Positions 18,261-29,393 of a stretch of 64,000 nucleotides of DNA are shown here, in pieces. Source of the DNA: Legionella feeleii (GTDB lineage Bacteria; Pseudomonadota; Gammaproteobacteria; Legionellales; Legionellaceae). The translations under genes and the position numbers were made by a program. The DNA lies in NCBI RefSeq assembly GCF_001467625.1, contig NZ_LNYB01000018.1, forward strand, positions 46,440 through 110,439, written 5' to 3'. The first letter of the stretch is position 1; each line of letters starts with the position of its first letter. The notes under the pieces were generated by a model. That model searched no databases. It had not been told where the DNA came from and saw only the letters and a program-made list of their open reading frames with translations.

Positions 18261-19136
18261 TTACCAACCAGTCACTTCGGCGATAGCATCACCCAAATCA
18301 GCTGGCGAATGAACTGTTCTTACACCTGCAGCTTCCAATGCGGCAAATTTTTCCGCAGCAGTACCTTTACCACCCGAAATAATTGCCCCCGCGTGCCCCA
18401 TGCGCTTGCCTGCAGGTGCAGTAACACCAGCGATGTAGGAGACGACTGGCTTGCTAACATTTGATTTAATGTATTCAGCGGCTTCTTCTTCTGCTGAACC
18501 ACCAATTTCACCGACCATAATGATCGCTTGTGTCTGGCTGTCCTTTTCAAAAAGAGCCAAGGCATCGATAAAAGTAGTTCCTGGAATAGGATCGCCACCA
18601 ATTCCTATGCAAGTACTTTGACCAAAACCTTTGTCGGTAGTTTGTTTTACCGCTTCATAAGTTAATGTACCAGAGCGAGAAACAATACCAACTTTCCCAG
18701 GTAAATGAATGGAACCAGGCATGATACCAATTTTACATTCACCAGGAGTAATGATACCTGGACAATTAGGACCAATAAGTCTCGCTTGTGTATTATTCTC
18801 TAAATACACTTTAACTTGCAGCATATCCAGTACTGGAACACCTTCAGTGATACAAACAATTAATTTAATACCAGCATCAGCTGCTTCCAAGATGGAATCT
18901 TTGCAGAATGGCGCCGGCACATAGATCACGCTGGCATCTGCACCTGTTTCCTCAACGGCTTCACGCACCGTGTTAAAGACAGGCAAGCCTAGATGAGTCT
19001 GACCACCTTTACCTGGGGTTACTCCGCCAACCATGCGCGTACCATATTCAATCGCTTGCTCTGTATGCAAGGTACCTTGTTTGCCAGTAAAACCCTGGCA
19101 GATCACTTTAGTTTGTTTATTTACTAATACACTCAT
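18261..19136 (-). CDS. sucD: Succinyl-CoA synthetase alpha subunit
   Basis: With SucC converts succinyl-CoA to succinate with substrate-level phosphorylation. It has the CoA-binding Rossmann start [35 protein letters not shown], and GHAGAI with the phosphorylated His (about residue 247). Length 291 aa is standard. Last gene of the sdhCDAB-sucABCD block, 66 bp after sucC, so probably co-transcribed; the T-rich hairpin at 18221 can end the transcript. Confidence 0.97.
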   Translation of the reverse strand: MSVLVNKQTKVICQGFTGKQGTLHTEQAIEYGTRMVGGVTPGKGGQTHLGLPVFNTVREAVEETGADASVIYVPAPFCKDSILEAADAGIKLIVCITEGVPVLDMLQVKVYLENNTQARLIGPNCPGIITPGECKIGIMPGSIHLPGKVGIVSRSGTLTYEAVKQTTDKGFGQSTCIGIGGDPIPGTTFIDALALFEKDSQTQAIIMVGEIGGSAEEEAAEYIKSNVSKPVVSYIAGVTAPAGKRMGHAGAIISGGKGTAAEKFAALEAAGVRTVHSPADLGDAIAEVTGW

Positions 19137-19202
19137 TGCTTAACCTCAAATTTAGTTCCGGCTCTTCCCATTTACTCACCTGGGTTGTAGCCAAGTGGAT
19201 AA

Positions 19203-20363
19203 TTAGGCGACAGCCGCCACGATCTTTTTCGCTGCATCAGTTAAGCTGTTTGCGGCGATTACATTTAAATCACTCTTATTTAAAATTTCAGCACCCAGTT
19301 TTGCATTATTTCCTTCAAGACGCACAACGACAGGTACTTTAACGTCCACTTCTTTAACAGCCGCAATAATGCCTTCTGCAATTAAATCACAACGAACAAT
19401 ACCACCGAAAATATTAACCAAAATACCTTTGACATTTTCGTCAGAAAGGATAATTTTGAAGGCTTCACTGACGCGTTCTTTCGTGGCACCACCTCCCACG
19501 TCGAGGAAATTTGCCGGCTCACCGCCATGCAGCTTGATTACATCCATGGTTGCCATAGCCAAACCAGCGCCGTTCACCATACAGCCGATTGAACCATCCA
19601 ATGGAATGTAGTTCAATTCCCAATCCGTTGCACGATTTTCACGCTCATCTTCCTGAGTAGTATCACGCATGCTTTTTAATTTGGGTTGTCGGTATAGGGC
19701 ATTTCCATCAATATTAATTTTGCCGTCCAGACAAAGAAGTTGGCCTGTTTTGGTAACCACGAGCGGGTTAATTTCCAGCAAGCTGAGGTCACACTCAACA
19801 AACATTTTACCAAGGGCCAGCATTAAGTGAGTAAATTGCTTGATTTGCTCATCGTTCAAACCGAGCTTGAAACCCACTTCACGGCATTGGTAAGGCATCA
19901 CTCCGACTAGAGGATCAACCACCACCTTGAAAATTTTCTCAGGTGTTTCATGGGCTACTTTTTCAATCTCCACGCCACCCTCTGTGGATGCCATGATAAC
20001 TACTCGTCGCGTAGCCCTATCAACAACGGCACCAAGATAGAGTTCTCGCGCAATATCGCAAGTTTCCTCGACCAGAACAGCATTTACCGGTTGTCCTTTC
20101 GCATCAGTCTGATAAGTGACTAAACGTGTACCCAACAATGACTTGGCAACTGCAGCTAATTCATCTTTAGTAGAAACCAGTTTAACGCCGCCTGCTTTAC
20201 CCCGGCCACCTGCATGCACCTGAGCTTTGACAACCCATCTTGGTGTTGTTAACTGAGAAGCGACTTGCAAAGCATCTTCCACATTATAAGCTACCTGACC
20301 GCGGGGAGTTGGTAAGCCATAGCTGGCAAATAATTGCTTGGCCTGATATTCATGTAAATTCAT
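19203..20363 (-). CDS. sucC: Succinyl-CoA synthetase beta subunit
   Basis: Nucleotide-binding (ATP-grasp) subunit of succinyl-CoA synthetase. It begins [20 protein letters not shown], has [18 protein letters not shown] in the ATP-grasp region, and [19 protein letters not shown] and VRLEGNNA in the C-terminal ligase domain. The start at ATG 20363 fits E. coli SucC exactly and has AAGGGTG upstream; the longer in-frame opening is spurious. 386 aa. It lies 60 bp after sucB. Confidence 0.97.
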   Translation of the reverse strand: MNLHEYQAKQLFASYGLPTPRGQVAYNVEDALQVASQLTTPRWVVKAQVHAGGRGKAGGVKLVSTKDELAAVAKSLLGTRLVTYQTDAKGQPVNAVLVEETCDIARELYLGAVVDRATRRVVIMASTEGGVEIEKVAHETPEKIFKVVVDPLVGVMPYQCREVGFKLGLNDEQIKQFTHLMLALGKMFVECDLSLLEINPLVVTKTGQLLCLDGKINIDGNALYRQPKLKSMRDTTQEDERENRATDWELNYIPLDGSIGCMVNGAGLAMATMDVIKLHGGEPANFLDVGGGATKERVSEAFKIILSDENVKGILVNIFGGIVRCDLIAEGIIAAVKEVDVKVPVVVRLEGNNAKLGAEILNKSDLNVIAANSLTDAAKKIVAAVA

Positions 20364-20423
20364 CGTTAGCACCCTTAAAAAAGCAAAACCCGTCAACGCG
20401 GGTCTTGCGGTTAAATTTTATTA

Positions 20424-21623
20424 TCAAACATTCAGTAATAAACGCGATGGATCTTCGAGCAGCTCTTTCACACTCACCAGGAACTGCACTGATTCTTTAC
20501 CATCAATTAAACGGTGGTCATAGGAAAGTGCCACATACATCATTGGACGAATAACGATCTGGCCTTTTTCAACAATGGGTCTATCTTCGATTTTATGCAT
20601 ACCCAAAATACCGGTTTGCGGAGGATTGATGATAGGTGTTGCTAATAAAGATCCAAATACGCCACCATTGGTAATGGTAAAAGTCCCGCCCTGCATTTCT
20701 TCCATGCTTAACTTACCTTGTCTGGCACGCGTTGCTGAATCATTAATAGCCTTTTCTATATCAGCCATACTCATTTGATCAGCATCCCTTACCACTGGAA
20801 CAACCAGACCACGTTCAGTTGACACAGCAATACCAACATCATAATAGCCGTGGTAGACAATGTCCTGTCCGTCAATAGAGGCATTTACTGCCGGGAAACG
20901 CTTCAAAGACTCAACCACAGCCTTGGTGAAGAAAGACATAAAACCGAGTTTTACACCATGCTTTTTCTCAAAGCCATCTTTATATTGAGCACGCAAATCC
21001 ATGACTGCTTTCAAATTAACTTCGTTAAAAGTTGTCAACATGGCGGCATTATGTTGTGCTTGTACCAAGCGTTCCGCAATTTTTGCCCTTAGTCTCGACA
21101 TCGGTACGCGACGCTCTTCACGTGCTCCCATCGGGAGTTGAGCAACTGGCTCAGCCTTTGCAGTTGCGGGTGTGGATGATTTTTCGCGACCTGATTCAAT
21201 AAACGCAATCACATCTTCCTTCGTAATACGACCATCTTTACCTGAACCAGGAATCTGGCCGGACTGCAAATCATTCTCTGCCAGCAAGCGCCTTACGGCT
21301 GGACTTGCTGCTTTATCCTCACTAGCAAGATTAGCCTCTTTAGCAGGCTGCTTTTCTTCTTTAGCTACAGGTTGTTCAGCAGCAGCACCTGCTTCTATGC
21401 GTGCTAACAGTTGACCAGATTGAACCGTATCGCCCTCTTTAAAGAGGAGCTCTTTCAATACGCCATCGGCAGGAGCTGGTACTTCAAGTACCACCTTATC
21501 TGTTTCCAAATCAATGAGGTTCTCATCGCGGGTAACTCTGTCACCAACTTTCTTATGCAACGCAGCTATAGTGGCATCTGCTACCGATTCAGGTAAAGCA
21601 GGGACTTTAACTTCAATAGACAT
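20424..21623 (-). CDS. sucB: 2-oxoglutarate dehydrogenase E2 (dihydrolipoyl succinyltransferase)
   Basis: Core E2 of the 2-oxoglutarate dehydrogenase complex. The lipoyl domain (residues 1-75) carries the modified Lys in [10 protein letters not shown]; a Glu/Ala/Lys-rich linker follows, then the peripheral-subunit-binding domain [13 protein letters not shown]...[11 protein letters not shown] (about 105-145), and the catalytic domain ending with [15 protein letters not shown], whose His and Asp are catalytic. 399 aa. It is preceded by a 171-bp gap with a large palindrome. No E3 (lpd) gene is in this block. Confidence 0.97.
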   Translation of the reverse strand: MSIEVKVPALPESVADATIAALHKKVGDRVTRDENLIDLETDKVVLEVPAPADGVLKELLFKEGDTVQSGQLLARIEAGAAAEQPVAKEEKQPAKEANLASEDKAASPAVRRLLAENDLQSGQIPGSGKDGRITKEDVIAFIESGREKSSTPATAKAEPVAQLPMGAREERRVPMSRLRAKIAERLVQAQHNAAMLTTFNEVNLKAVMDLRAQYKDGFEKKHGVKLGFMSFFTKAVVESLKRFPAVNASIDGQDIVYHGYYDVGIAVSTERGLVVPVVRDADQMSMADIEKAINDSATRARQGKLSMEEMQGGTFTITNGGVFGSLLATPIINPPQTGILGMHKIEDRPIVEKGQIVIRPMMYVALSYDHRLIDGKESVQFLVSVKELLEDPSRLLLNV

Positions 21624-21659
21624 GGTTATACCTTCTTATATTATCTAGGGGCTACTGAC

Positions 21660-21777
21660 AATTCGCTAGCTTGACTCAAAAGTCTCAATTTTCGAGCACC
21701 GTATCAAAACATACCTAATAGTAGGTTGAGCAACGGAGCTCAGACAATTGAGACTTTCAGGCCAAGATAGTCGAATT
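21660..21777. repeat. Dispersed palindromic element, copy 2 (sucA-sucB gap)
   Basis: A 118-bp imperfect palindrome. AAAGTCTCAATT (21679-21690) pairs perfectly with AATTGAGACTTT (21746-21757), and the outer AATTCG...CTTG pairs with CCAAG...CGAATT (21763-21777). It shares CTTGAxTC and TTTCAGxCCAAGATAGT with the element at 15197. It sits inside the sdh-suc operon between sucA and sucB, where an RNA hairpin of this size could affect downstream expression or message stability. Confidence 0.75.
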
Positions 21778-21794
21778 ATCAAAGGCCTAATCGA

Positions 21795-24599
21795 TTAATC
21801 CAATAGCGCCTGTTCAACCAATGCTTGCTGCTGTTGCGCGTGCAGTATGGCACTACCCACTGCTGGAGCTGCCGCAAACTCTCTGCCAGCATAATGCAAG
21901 GATTGATCATCTCGCAAACAATCTATGATATTGTGTTGAGAAGAAAACCATACGCCTTGATTCTGTGGCTCTTCCTGGCACCAAACGATCTTTCTTGCTT
22001 GCGGAAATTTTTCCAATTCCTGAGTTAACATTTTTTTCGGGAATGGATAAAGTTGCTCCACACGCACGATGGCTACATGATTCAATTTATCATCGCGTCT
22101 TTTTTGCAACAGATCATAGTAAACTTTGCCACAACATAACACTACTTTCGTGACTTTTGCTGCATTTATGTCATCTATTTCTGGAATGACCGTATGGAAC
22201 TTACCCTTCATTAAATCAGATAAAGGTGAAACAGCCAGTTTGTGGCGTAACAAACTCTTTGGTGTCATGACAATTAAAGGCTTGCGGAATTTACGTAACA
22301 TTTGACGACGCAACATATGGAACATTTGCGCGGGTGTTGTTGGCGTACATACCTGAATATTATGCTGCGCACAAAGCTGCATAAAACGCTCCAGGCGGGC
22401 AGAAGAATGCTCTGGTCCCTGTCCTTCGTAACCGTGTGGTAACAACATTACCAAACCGCACAACCGTCCCCATTTTTGTTCACCAGAACTGATGAATTGA
22501 TCGATAACGACTTGAGCGCCATTAGCAAAATCGCCAAACTGGGCTTCCCATAACACGAGAGACGTCGGCTCAGAAGAGGCATATCCGTATTCAAAAGCAA
22601 GTACCGCTTCCTCTGACAGGACAGAATCAATAACCGTGAAAAATTTGTGGGGATCAGTCACTGTTTTTTCAAGCGGGACGTAGGTTTCCCCATTTACTAC
22701 ATCATGTAATACCGCATGTCGGTGAGCGAAGGTTCCACGACCGCAATCCTGTCCTGATAAGCGCACACCATAGCCTTCATGCAATAAGCTTGCGTAAGCC
22801 ATTGTTTCTGCATAGCCCCAATTCATTGGGATTTCTTCAGCAGTCATTTTTTCCCGCTCGGCAAGAAGACGCTTGACAACGGGATGCAATTCAAAGCCAT
22901 CTGGTAACGTGTGTAGCTGTTTGGAGAGCAATTGCAACGTGCTTTTGCTAATCGTGGTATCGGCTTTATCCGTCCATTTCGCATTAATATAGGGAGTCCA
23001 GTCAACAGAGACTCGTCCTTCATAATCACCACGGACCAATTCAACAACCGCCTGCCCTTTATCGAGCCTCTCGCGATAATCCTCTACCAACTTATCCACT
23101 TCTTTGCTGCTAATAAGGTTCTGGGTTATTAATTCCTCAGCGTAGATTTCCCGTAACGTAGGCATTGATTTGATTTTTTTATACATGCCAGGCTGTGTAA
23201 CCGCAGGTTCATCGGCCTCATTATGGCCATGGCGGCGATAGCAAACCAGATCAACTACCACGTCGCGTTTAAATTTCATTCTAAAATCAAAAGCAATTTG
23301 CGTCGCAAAAACAACAGCCTCTGGATCGTCACCATTAACGTGAATAACAGGTGCCTGCACCATTTTTGCCACATCAGTGCAATATAGGGTAGATCGTGCA
23401 TCCAAAGGATTTGAGGTGGTGAAACCAATTTGGTTATTAATCACAATATGAATTGTTCCACCGGTTGAGTAACCACGGGCTTGAGAAAAATTAAACGTTT
23501 CCATGACTACGCCCTGGCCTGCAAACGCTGCATCACCATGAACAACAACAGGAACAACCTTATCTTTCTTATCCAAATCATGTTGACGTCGCAGACGGGA
23601 GCGAGCAGAGCCTTCAACCACTGGACCAATGATTTCTAAATGTGAGGGGTTAAATGCCAAAGCCAGATGCACAATTTCCCCTGTTTCCGTACGTATGTCT
23701 GAAGAAAAGCCCATGTGGTACTTCACATCGCCAGTACGCTCATATTTAACCTTTCCTTCAAATTCCTGGAACAGTTGGTCAGGCTCTTTACCCAATACAT
23801 TGACCAAAACGTTTAAACGGCCGCGATGCGCCATGCCAATAACGATTTCCTTAACGCCTTCACTACCACCTCTGCGAATAAGCTCTTTCATCATAGGAAT
23901 AAAAGCATCCCCGCCTTCAAGTGAGAATCGCTTTTGACCTACATAACGTGTTCCCAAATAGCGCTCTAGACCATCAGCCGCGATTAGTTCGCTAAGAATA
24001 TTAAGTTTTTTCTGCTTATCAAAACTGGGCCGACCTCGGGCAGATTCCATCTTTTGCTGCAGCCACTCTGTTTCTGCGTTGTCAGAAATATGCATATACT
24101 CTATGCCAATACTTCCGCAATAGGTATCACGTAATGCCTGGTATATCTCATGGAGCGGCATCTCAGAACCATTGAAATATTTACCGGCAAAAAATGAGCG
24201 ATTCATATCTGCTTCTGAGAGTTGGTGATAACTCAACTCAAGGCTTGGTACATTGACCCGTTCAGCCATTTCCAAAGGATCAAGCTTAGCAGCATGGTGG
24301 CCATGGGAACGGTAAGCATTCATTAAGTGAGCCACCTGGTACTGTTTACTATCCTCAGAAGTAACAACCTGTGTCCGTTTCTTATCGCTGGCTTGCAGAA
24401 AATAATCGCGGATATCGCGATGGGAAATCTCGTTTGTCGCACCATTGACCTTTGGCAAGGCATCAAAAGCTGCCCGCCAGTCTGCAGGGACTGAATCCGG
24501 ATCAGTCAGGTAGTCTTCATATAGACCATCGACATAAGCCATACTTCCACCTGACAAGTAGGAAGAAGCCCATTGAGTTTGCAGATCACTACTGCTCAT
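21795..24599 (-). CDS. sucA: 2-oxoglutarate dehydrogenase E1
   Basis: Thiamine-diphosphate-dependent decarboxylase subunit of the 2-oxoglutarate dehydrogenase complex. N-terminal block SSYLSGGSMAYVDGLYEDYL, HGHHAAKLDPL, GMAHRGRLNVLVN, the ThDP/Mg site GDAAFAGQGVVMETFNFSQ, GFTTSNPLDARST, RRHGHNEADEPAVTQP, and the transketolase pyrimidine domain with YGYASSEPTSLVLWEAQFGDFANGAQV. 934 aa, typical. ATG 24599 is the start, with GGAGA 8 nt upstream. It is 59 bp downstream of sdhB. Confidence 0.98.
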   Translation of the reverse strand: MSSSDLQTQWASSYLSGGSMAYVDGLYEDYLTDPDSVPADWRAAFDALPKVNGATNEISHRDIRDYFLQASDKKRTQVVTSEDSKQYQVAHLMNAYRSHGHHAAKLDPLEMAERVNVPSLELSYHQLSEADMNRSFFAGKYFNGSEMPLHEIYQALRDTYCGSIGIEYMHISDNAETEWLQQKMESARGRPSFDKQKKLNILSELIAADGLERYLGTRYVGQKRFSLEGGDAFIPMMKELIRRGGSEGVKEIVIGMAHRGRLNVLVNVLGKEPDQLFQEFEGKVKYERTGDVKYHMGFSSDIRTETGEIVHLALAFNPSHLEIIGPVVEGSARSRLRRQHDLDKKDKVVPVVVHGDAAFAGQGVVMETFNFSQARGYSTGGTIHIVINNQIGFTTSNPLDARSTLYCTDVAKMVQAPVIHVNGDDPEAVVFATQIAFDFRMKFKRDVVVDLVCYRRHGHNEADEPAVTQPGMYKKIKSMPTLREIYAEELITQNLISSKEVDKLVEDYRERLDKGQAVVELVRGDYEGRVSVDWTPYINAKWTDKADTTISKSTLQLLSKQLHTLPDGFELHPVVKRLLAEREKMTAEEIPMNWGYAETMAYASLLHEGYGVRLSGQDCGRGTFAHRHAVLHDVVNGETYVPLEKTVTDPHKFFTVIDSVLSEEAVLAFEYGYASSEPTSLVLWEAQFGDFANGAQVVIDQFISSGEQKWGRLCGLVMLLPHGYEGQGPEHSSARLERFMQLCAQHNIQVCTPTTPAQMFHMLRRQMLRKFRKPLIVMTPKSLLRHKLAVSPLSDLMKGKFHTVIPEIDDINAAKVTKVVLCCGKVYYDLLQKRRDDKLNHVAIVRVEQLYPFPKKMLTQELEKFPQARKIVWCQEEPQNQGVWFSSQHNIIDCLRDDQSLHYAGREFAAAPAVGSAILHAQQQQALVEQALLD

Positions 24600-24658
24600 A
24601 GTTGTTCTCTCCAAAGGGGTATGCCCCGAATTTTATCGGGGCAACAACAAAATCGCTA

Positions 24659-25381
24659 TCAAGTTTCCTGAGTCAGCATTTGCTTACGAATATTAGCAAT
24701 TGCTTCCGTCGGATTGAGTCCCTTCGGACAGACATTCGCGCAATTCATGATTGAACGGCAGCGAAAAACACTGAAAGGATCTTGTAATTTATCCAAACGG
24801 TGTTGCTTGGCTGTATCGCGACTATCTGCCAAAAAACGTCGCGCCTGCAAAAGTCCGGCAGGACCGACAAATTTATCTGGATTCCACCAGAAAGATGGGC
24901 ATGAACTTGTACAACATGCACATAATATACATTCATATAAACCATCGAGCTGTGCCCGCTCTTCAGGCGACTGTAACCGCTCACGGGCAGGAGCAACACT
25001 GTCATTTTGCAGGTAAGGCTCGATACGCTCGTATTGTTGATAAAATTGCGTCAGATCAACTGCCAGATCACGTATTACAGGAAATCCTGGTAAAGGCCGC
25101 AAAACAATTTTGTCTGTTTTCAACTGCGAAACTATCGTAATACACGCCAGGCCATTAGTACCATTGATATTCATACCATCAGAGCCACAAACTCCTTCAC
25201 GGCAAGAGCGACGATACGTAATGGTTGGATCCTGTTCTGCTTTTAACCGTTCAAGCAAAGTAAGCAGCATCGGATCGCTTTTAACTGGAACCTGTATTTC
25301 ATAATCCTGCATATAAGGCTTGGTATCCTTCTCAGGATTGTAACGATAAATCGACAGGGTTAAATTTCTAGTGTCAGCCAC
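24659..25381 (-). CDS. sdhB: Succinate dehydrogenase iron-sulfur subunit
   Basis: Electron-transfer subunit of complex II. Cys clusters in order: CREGVCGSDGMNINGTNGLAC for the 2Fe-2S centre (about 59-80), CILCACCTSSCP for the 4Fe-4S centre (about 150), and CRSIMNCANVCPKGLNP for the 3Fe-4S centre (about 207). 240 aa. Gap to sdhA is 12 bp, so the genes are tightly co-transcribed. Confidence 0.98.
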   Translation of the reverse strand: MADTRNLTLSIYRYNPEKDTKPYMQDYEIQVPVKSDPMLLTLLERLKAEQDPTITYRRSCREGVCGSDGMNINGTNGLACITIVSQLKTDKIVLRPLPGFPVIRDLAVDLTQFYQQYERIEPYLQNDSVAPARERLQSPEERAQLDGLYECILCACCTSSCPSFWWNPDKFVGPAGLLQARRFLADSRDTAKQHRLDKLQDPFSVFRCRSIMNCANVCPKGLNPTEAIANIRKQMLTQET

Positions 25382-25393
25382 GGCATATCCTCT

Positions 25394-27163
25394 CTAGTAA
25401 ACACGTTCTTTCGGCTCAAATGGCGCGATATATTTAGGCGATACATTCACTGGGCGAAAATCAATAACATCACCCTCCGCAAAATATAACGTGTGTTTAA
25501 TCCAATTTTTATCATCACGCTCAGGATAGTCTTCCCGGCTATGCGCACCACGACTTTCCGTTCGTGTAAGCGCTGATTGAGCCGTAGCACAGGCTGTTGC
25601 CATGAGATTATCTAATTCTAACGCTTCAATGCGTGCAGTATTGAATATTTTGTTCTTGTCATCCAAATAGGCATTAGCCAAGCGCTTACGTAAAGCCTCC
25701 AATCGATGCAAGCCTGAAGTCATTACTTCACCTGTGCGGAAAACACCGAAATCTTCTTGCATGACCCGTTGCATTTCATCACGAATAACAGCAACGCTCT
25801 CACCTTCTTTTGAATTTTCCCAACGATTATAACGCTCTAAAGACGCAGCGATATCATCCTCAGAAATATAAGGCATTTCCGGCATTTGATTCGATTGCCA
25901 CATCTCTTCTACGTGAATACCTGCAGCACGACCAAAAACAACGAGATCCAGGAGAGAGTTTCCACCCAGACGGTTAGCGCCATGTACTGAAACGCAAGCA
26001 CATTCACCGACAGCATAAAGTCCTTCAACAAGAGACTCCTTGCCATTTTTTCGGGTTAACACCTGACCATGCATATTGGTAGGGATTCCACCCATGCTAT
26101 AGTGGCATGTGGGAACGACAGGTATTGGTTCAACGATAGGATCAACACCAGCGAATTTCATTGATAACTCGCGAATGCCGGGTAGGCGTGACATAATCAA
26201 ATCAGCGCCCAAATGATCAAGTTTCAGTTTAACGTGATCAACCCCTTTAGGATCAAAACCTTTCCCCGCGCGAATTTCCAACGCCATTGAACGGGCAACC
26301 ACATCGCGTGATGCCAAATCTTTTACTCGTGGCGCATAACGCTCCATAAAGCGCTCGCCATCTTTATTGACGAGGTAACCACCCTCACCACGACACCCTT
26401 CAGTGACTAATACACCTGCTCCGGCAATCCCGGTAGGATGGAATTGCCACATTTCCATATCCTGTAAAGGCAGACCTGCGCGTAAAGCCATACCAAAACC
26501 GTCACCTGTATTAATCAGGGCGTTGGTAGTTGATTGATAAATACGACCGGCACCACCTGTGGCAAGAATACATACGCGGGTTTGGTAAAAAACCACTTCA
26601 CCCGTTTCGATACACATTGCCGTAACACCTGCGATACGACCATGGGCATCTTTGACAAAATCAAGCGCATACCATTCACTGAACACATGGGTTTTAGCTT
26701 TTAAATTTTGCTGGTAAAGCGTATGCAATAAAGCATGCCCGGTTCTATCAGCCGCTGCACAAGTACGTGCGGCTTGCTCACCACCAAAATTCTTGGATTG
26801 GCCGCCGAATTGACGTTGATAAATTTTGCCATTGTCCATACGTGAAAAGGGTAAGCCCATATGCTCAAGCTCATAAACGGCTTCTGGTCCTGTTTTGCAA
26901 AGATACTCGATGCAATCCTGATCACCGATATAGTCAGCACCTTTCACCGTATCATACATGTGCCAACGCCAATCATCTTCATCAGCATTACCAAGCGCAG
27001 CAGTAATTCCTCCCTGTGCAGACACCGTATGTGAACGGGTAGGAAACACCTTTGATAACAAAGCAACCTTTAACCCTGAATTGGCCAATTGTAGAGCAGC
27101 ACGCATTCCGGCACCGCCCGCACCAATAATTACTGCATCAAATTTGTTACGTGCAAATGCCAT
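25394..27163 (-). CDS. sdhA: Succinate dehydrogenase flavoprotein subunit
   Basis: Catalytic FAD subunit of complex II oxidising succinate to fumarate at the cytoplasmic face of the inner membrane. FAD-binding [13 protein letters not shown], covalent-FAD motif [11 protein letters not shown] (His), active-site [11 protein letters not shown], and the C-terminal [15 protein letters not shown] are all present. Starting at ATG 27163 gives 589 aa, right for the family; the upstream in-frame extension lies within sdhD. Its start is two bases after the sdhD stop. Confidence 0.98.
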   Translation of the reverse strand: MAFARNKFDAVIIGAGGAGMRAALQLANSGLKVALLSKVFPTRSHTVSAQGGITAALGNADEDDWRWHMYDTVKGADYIGDQDCIEYLCKTGPEAVYELEHMGLPFSRMDNGKIYQRQFGGQSKNFGGEQAARTCAAADRTGHALLHTLYQQNLKAKTHVFSEWYALDFVKDAHGRIAGVTAMCIETGEVVFYQTRVCILATGGAGRIYQSTTNALINTGDGFGMALRAGLPLQDMEMWQFHPTGIAGAGVLVTEGCRGEGGYLVNKDGERFMERYAPRVKDLASRDVVARSMALEIRAGKGFDPKGVDHVKLKLDHLGADLIMSRLPGIRELSMKFAGVDPIVEPIPVVPTCHYSMGGIPTNMHGQVLTRKNGKESLVEGLYAVGECACVSVHGANRLGGNSLLDLVVFGRAAGIHVEEMWQSNQMPEMPYISEDDIAASLERYNRWENSKEGESVAVIRDEMQRVMQEDFGVFRTGEVMTSGLHRLEALRKRLANAYLDDKNKIFNTARIEALELDNLMATACATAQSALTRTESRGAHSREDYPERDDKNWIKHTLYFAEGDVIDFRPVNVSPKYIAPFEPKERVY

Positions 27164-27165
27164 GC

Positions 27166-27513
27166 TTATCGCCCCCACACAATCATTAAGCCCCAAATAA
27201 ACTGACCTAGCAGCCACATGACAACCAGCATCTGAATTGTAAGCCTCAGAGCGGTACACTTCATATAATCAGTGGTTACAGTCCAGATGCCTATCCAAGC
27301 ATGCAAACTCAGTGCAAACAAAGCAAGGATGCTAGCGATCTGAAACCAGATACAATGAAACAGAGTAGCCCATTGGTCATAACTCAGTTGTGGATGCAAA
27401 AGTAAATAACCTAATAAAAACAAAGAATAAGCGGCAAAATAAACTGCGGTTACCCGCTGAATTAACCAATCCTTTAAACCATTACCAGTTAAGCTTGTTA
27501 CATTGGTTACCAT
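27166..27513 (-). CDS. sdhD: Succinate dehydrogenase membrane anchor subunit D
   Basis: 115-residue membrane anchor with three transmembrane helices (about 20-37, 50-75, 90-112). [19 protein letters not shown] and [17 protein letters not shown] match SdhD, the latter containing the haem/quinone-region His. The start overlaps the sdhC stop by 7 bp and the stop lies two bases before sdhA. Confidence 0.92.
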   Translation of the reverse strand: MVTNVTSLTGNGLKDWLIQRVTAVYFAAYSLFLLGYLLLHPQLSYDQWATLFHCIWFQIASILALFALSLHAWIGIWTVTTDYMKCTALRLTIQMLVVMWLLGQFIWGLMIVWGR

Positions 27514-27881
27514 ATCCAGATTCCTAGAAAAATTGTCAGAATTACAGCCAAAACAATAACAAAGATAGCGCTATGACGACCTGCACTAACATCCTCACCC
27601 AAGCCTAAATCCATAAGCAAATGGCGGATACCTGCAAGCAAATGGTAAACTAATGCGGCACCAAAAGCCCATAATAGAAGCTTATTAAAAGGACTGGCAA
27701 GTAGCTTATGCAACTCGGAGAAAGTTTCAGCACTGTTAAGCGACATGCTAAGAAAATAGAGCATGAACGGCAACAAGAGAAACAATACCAACCCGGATAT
27801 ACGATGTAAAATCGAGGCAATTGCCATTGCTGGAAATTTCATCGTCGCCAAATCAAGATTTACTGGTCTTTTTTGGTTCAC
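27507..27881 (-). CDS. sdhC: Succinate dehydrogenase cytochrome b556 subunit
   Basis: First gene of the operon; 124-residue haem-binding membrane subunit. It carries the family signature RPVNLDLATMKFPAMAIAS-ILHRISG (N-terminus) and the haem-ligand helix VYHLLAGIRHLLMDLG (about 80-95). Three membrane helices are seen. The start is GTG 27881 with AAGGA about 10 nt upstream; a GTG start may limit translation. Confidence 0.95.
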   Translation of the reverse strand: MNQKRPVNLDLATMKFPAMAIASILHRISGLVLFLLLPFMLYFLSMSLNSAETFSELHKLLASPFNKLLLWAFGAALVYHLLAGIRHLLMDLGLGEDVSAGRHSAIFVIVLAVILTIFLGIWIW

Positions 27882-27989
27882 TGTAAAAATCTTCCTTAAG
27901 AGAAAAACGTTTATAAATATAGCATAAATAAGCCGATAATCAGCCCTTGGGCAAAATCACCCAGCCCACTCAAAATTGAAAACGTGCGC

Positions 27990-28017
27990 AGTATACCACT
28001 CTGTTTTTTTAGCGCAA
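27990..28017 (-). promoter_or_regulatory. Candidate sdhC promoter
   Basis: Reading the minus strand, TTGCGC (28012-28017) is 16 bp from TATACT (27990-27995), roughly 105 bp before the sdhC GTG. The -10 is 5/6 to consensus, the -35 only 3/6, so it is a weak candidate. No other feature was seen in the 356-bp gap between sdhC and the HDOD gene start at 28238. Confidence 0.45.
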
Positions 28018-28237
28018 AGTTCAAGCTCACGAAGGTGAATTAAATGACTATTATAAGTATCAATAAGCTTATTTTTACACATATTGCTTGATAGTCAACA
28101 GTCAAAGAAGGGCAAGCCCTGTATAAAAAAAATACTCCACCCCCATACGCAGCATGCCGTTGTTCTGTAAACAGTTTTTCGCTATGCGGCTATACTCATA
28201 CTATGCTTCTATTACACGGCTTATAGGGACCATAGCC

Positions 28238-29383
28238 ATGCTCATCAAGCGCCCCATTTATAATCAGCAATTAAAATGTGTGGCTGTGGATATTATCGCT
28301 AATCAGCAAGCAAAGGAACATGAAAATTTATTCGAGCATTTTACAACCATACTCGCAAATACAGAGAAAGATCTACTCGTTTTTATCCCCTATACGCTTA
28401 AATTTTTAATTGAGCAGGCGAAGGCACCCATTGCTAATCCCATTATTTTAAAACTGGCGGCTATCGATATTGATACCATTTGTCCACGGGCAGAACTAGA
28501 AACATCCAAATCCACATTTGCCCTGGTGATTGATAAGCCTGAACAGCTGGCCTGGCTGAATTTTGCCGAATACATTGCCCTCAGTGAACATTTGATGCAA
28601 ACAGCTAACCTGACTAAAGTAGTCAAATTCAGTCAAGATCGGCAACGTAAAGTGATTGCCTATGGACTTAGTGAATATACGAATTTTGAACACTGTAAGA
28701 CCATGGCAATGGACTACTATTGCGGCAATTTTCTTTTCCAAACCCAAAAAACGGAAAATACAGAAATTGCAGCGAATAAATTTAATCTCCTGGAGTTAAT
28801 CAGTAAATTACAGCAGGCAGAGACTGACATGGAAACGATCGTGGAGTTAATTCAAACCGATCCGGTGTTAAGCTATCAACTGTTAAAAGTAGTTAACTCC
28901 GCTGCCTTTTCTGGTTTCCAGGCTATTGAATCGATTGAACAAGCCGTTGTACGGCTAGGCATTGCAAATTTAAAAAACTGGGTGATGGTTATATCAATGA
29001 CCAATATTTCCCAAAAACCACTGGAGCTTGTTGAATCAGGGTTAATCCGGGCACAAATGGCACAAAAACTGGCTGAAACACAGTCTAATCTTTGCCCACA
29101 AAGTGCCTATACTACCGGTTTACTTTCTGTATTAGATAGCTTAATGGATAGCCCTATGAGTAATCTTGTCGATAAAATTACCCTGACCGACGAAATCAAA
29201 TTAGCACTGACTGCCCATAAAGGCCCTCTGGGAGAATTGCTTGCAACAGTCGTTGCTTATGAAGAGGGACATTGGGATACTCTTAAAAAAAACCCTTATT
29301 CGGGTCTGGATCTAAGTCAAATTTATGTTGACTGCCTGGAGCAAGTAGCCCTTGGCAAAAAGGCCATGAGTGAACCATCTTAA
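28238..29383 (+). CDS. EAL-like/HDOD signalling protein (YuxH type)
   Basis: 381 residues. The N-terminal part (about 1-185) has the layout of a degenerate EAL domain: it starts RPIYNQQLKCVAVDIIANQQ, where EAL proteins have RQPIxD, and lacks the catalytic EAL motif. The C-terminal part (about 190-375) is an HDOD domain: LLELISKLQQAETDMETIVELIQTDPVLSYQLLKVVNSAAF, then SIEQAVVRLGIANLKNW. Such proteins are signalling adaptors without c-di-GMP hydrolysis. ATG 28238 is chosen because AGGGA precedes it. The stop is 10 bp before the RDD gene. Confidence 0.82.
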   Translation: MLIKRPIYNQQLKCVAVDIIANQQAKEHENLFEHFTTILANTEKDLLVFIPYTLKFLIEQAKAPIANPIILKLAAIDIDTICPRAELETSKSTFALVIDKPEQLAWLNFAEYIALSEHLMQTANLTKVVKFSQDRQRKVIAYGLSEYTNFEHCKTMAMDYYCGNFLFQTQKTENTEIAANKFNLLELISKLQQAETDMETIVELIQTDPVLSYQLLKVVNSAAFSGFQAIESIEQAVVRLGIANLKNWVMVISMTNISQKPLELVESGLIRAQMAQKLAETQSNLCPQSAYTTGLLSVLDSLMDSPMSNLVDKITLTDEIKLALTAHKGPLGELLATVVAYEEGHWDTLKKNPYSGLDLSQIYVDCLEQVALGKKAMSEPS

Positions 29384-29393
29384 AGGAAACATC

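Noticed and set aside
18261..27881. Many long antisense ORFs across sdh-suc
   Set aside because: They are shadows of strongly coding minus-strand genes, lack ribosome-binding sites and resemble no family.
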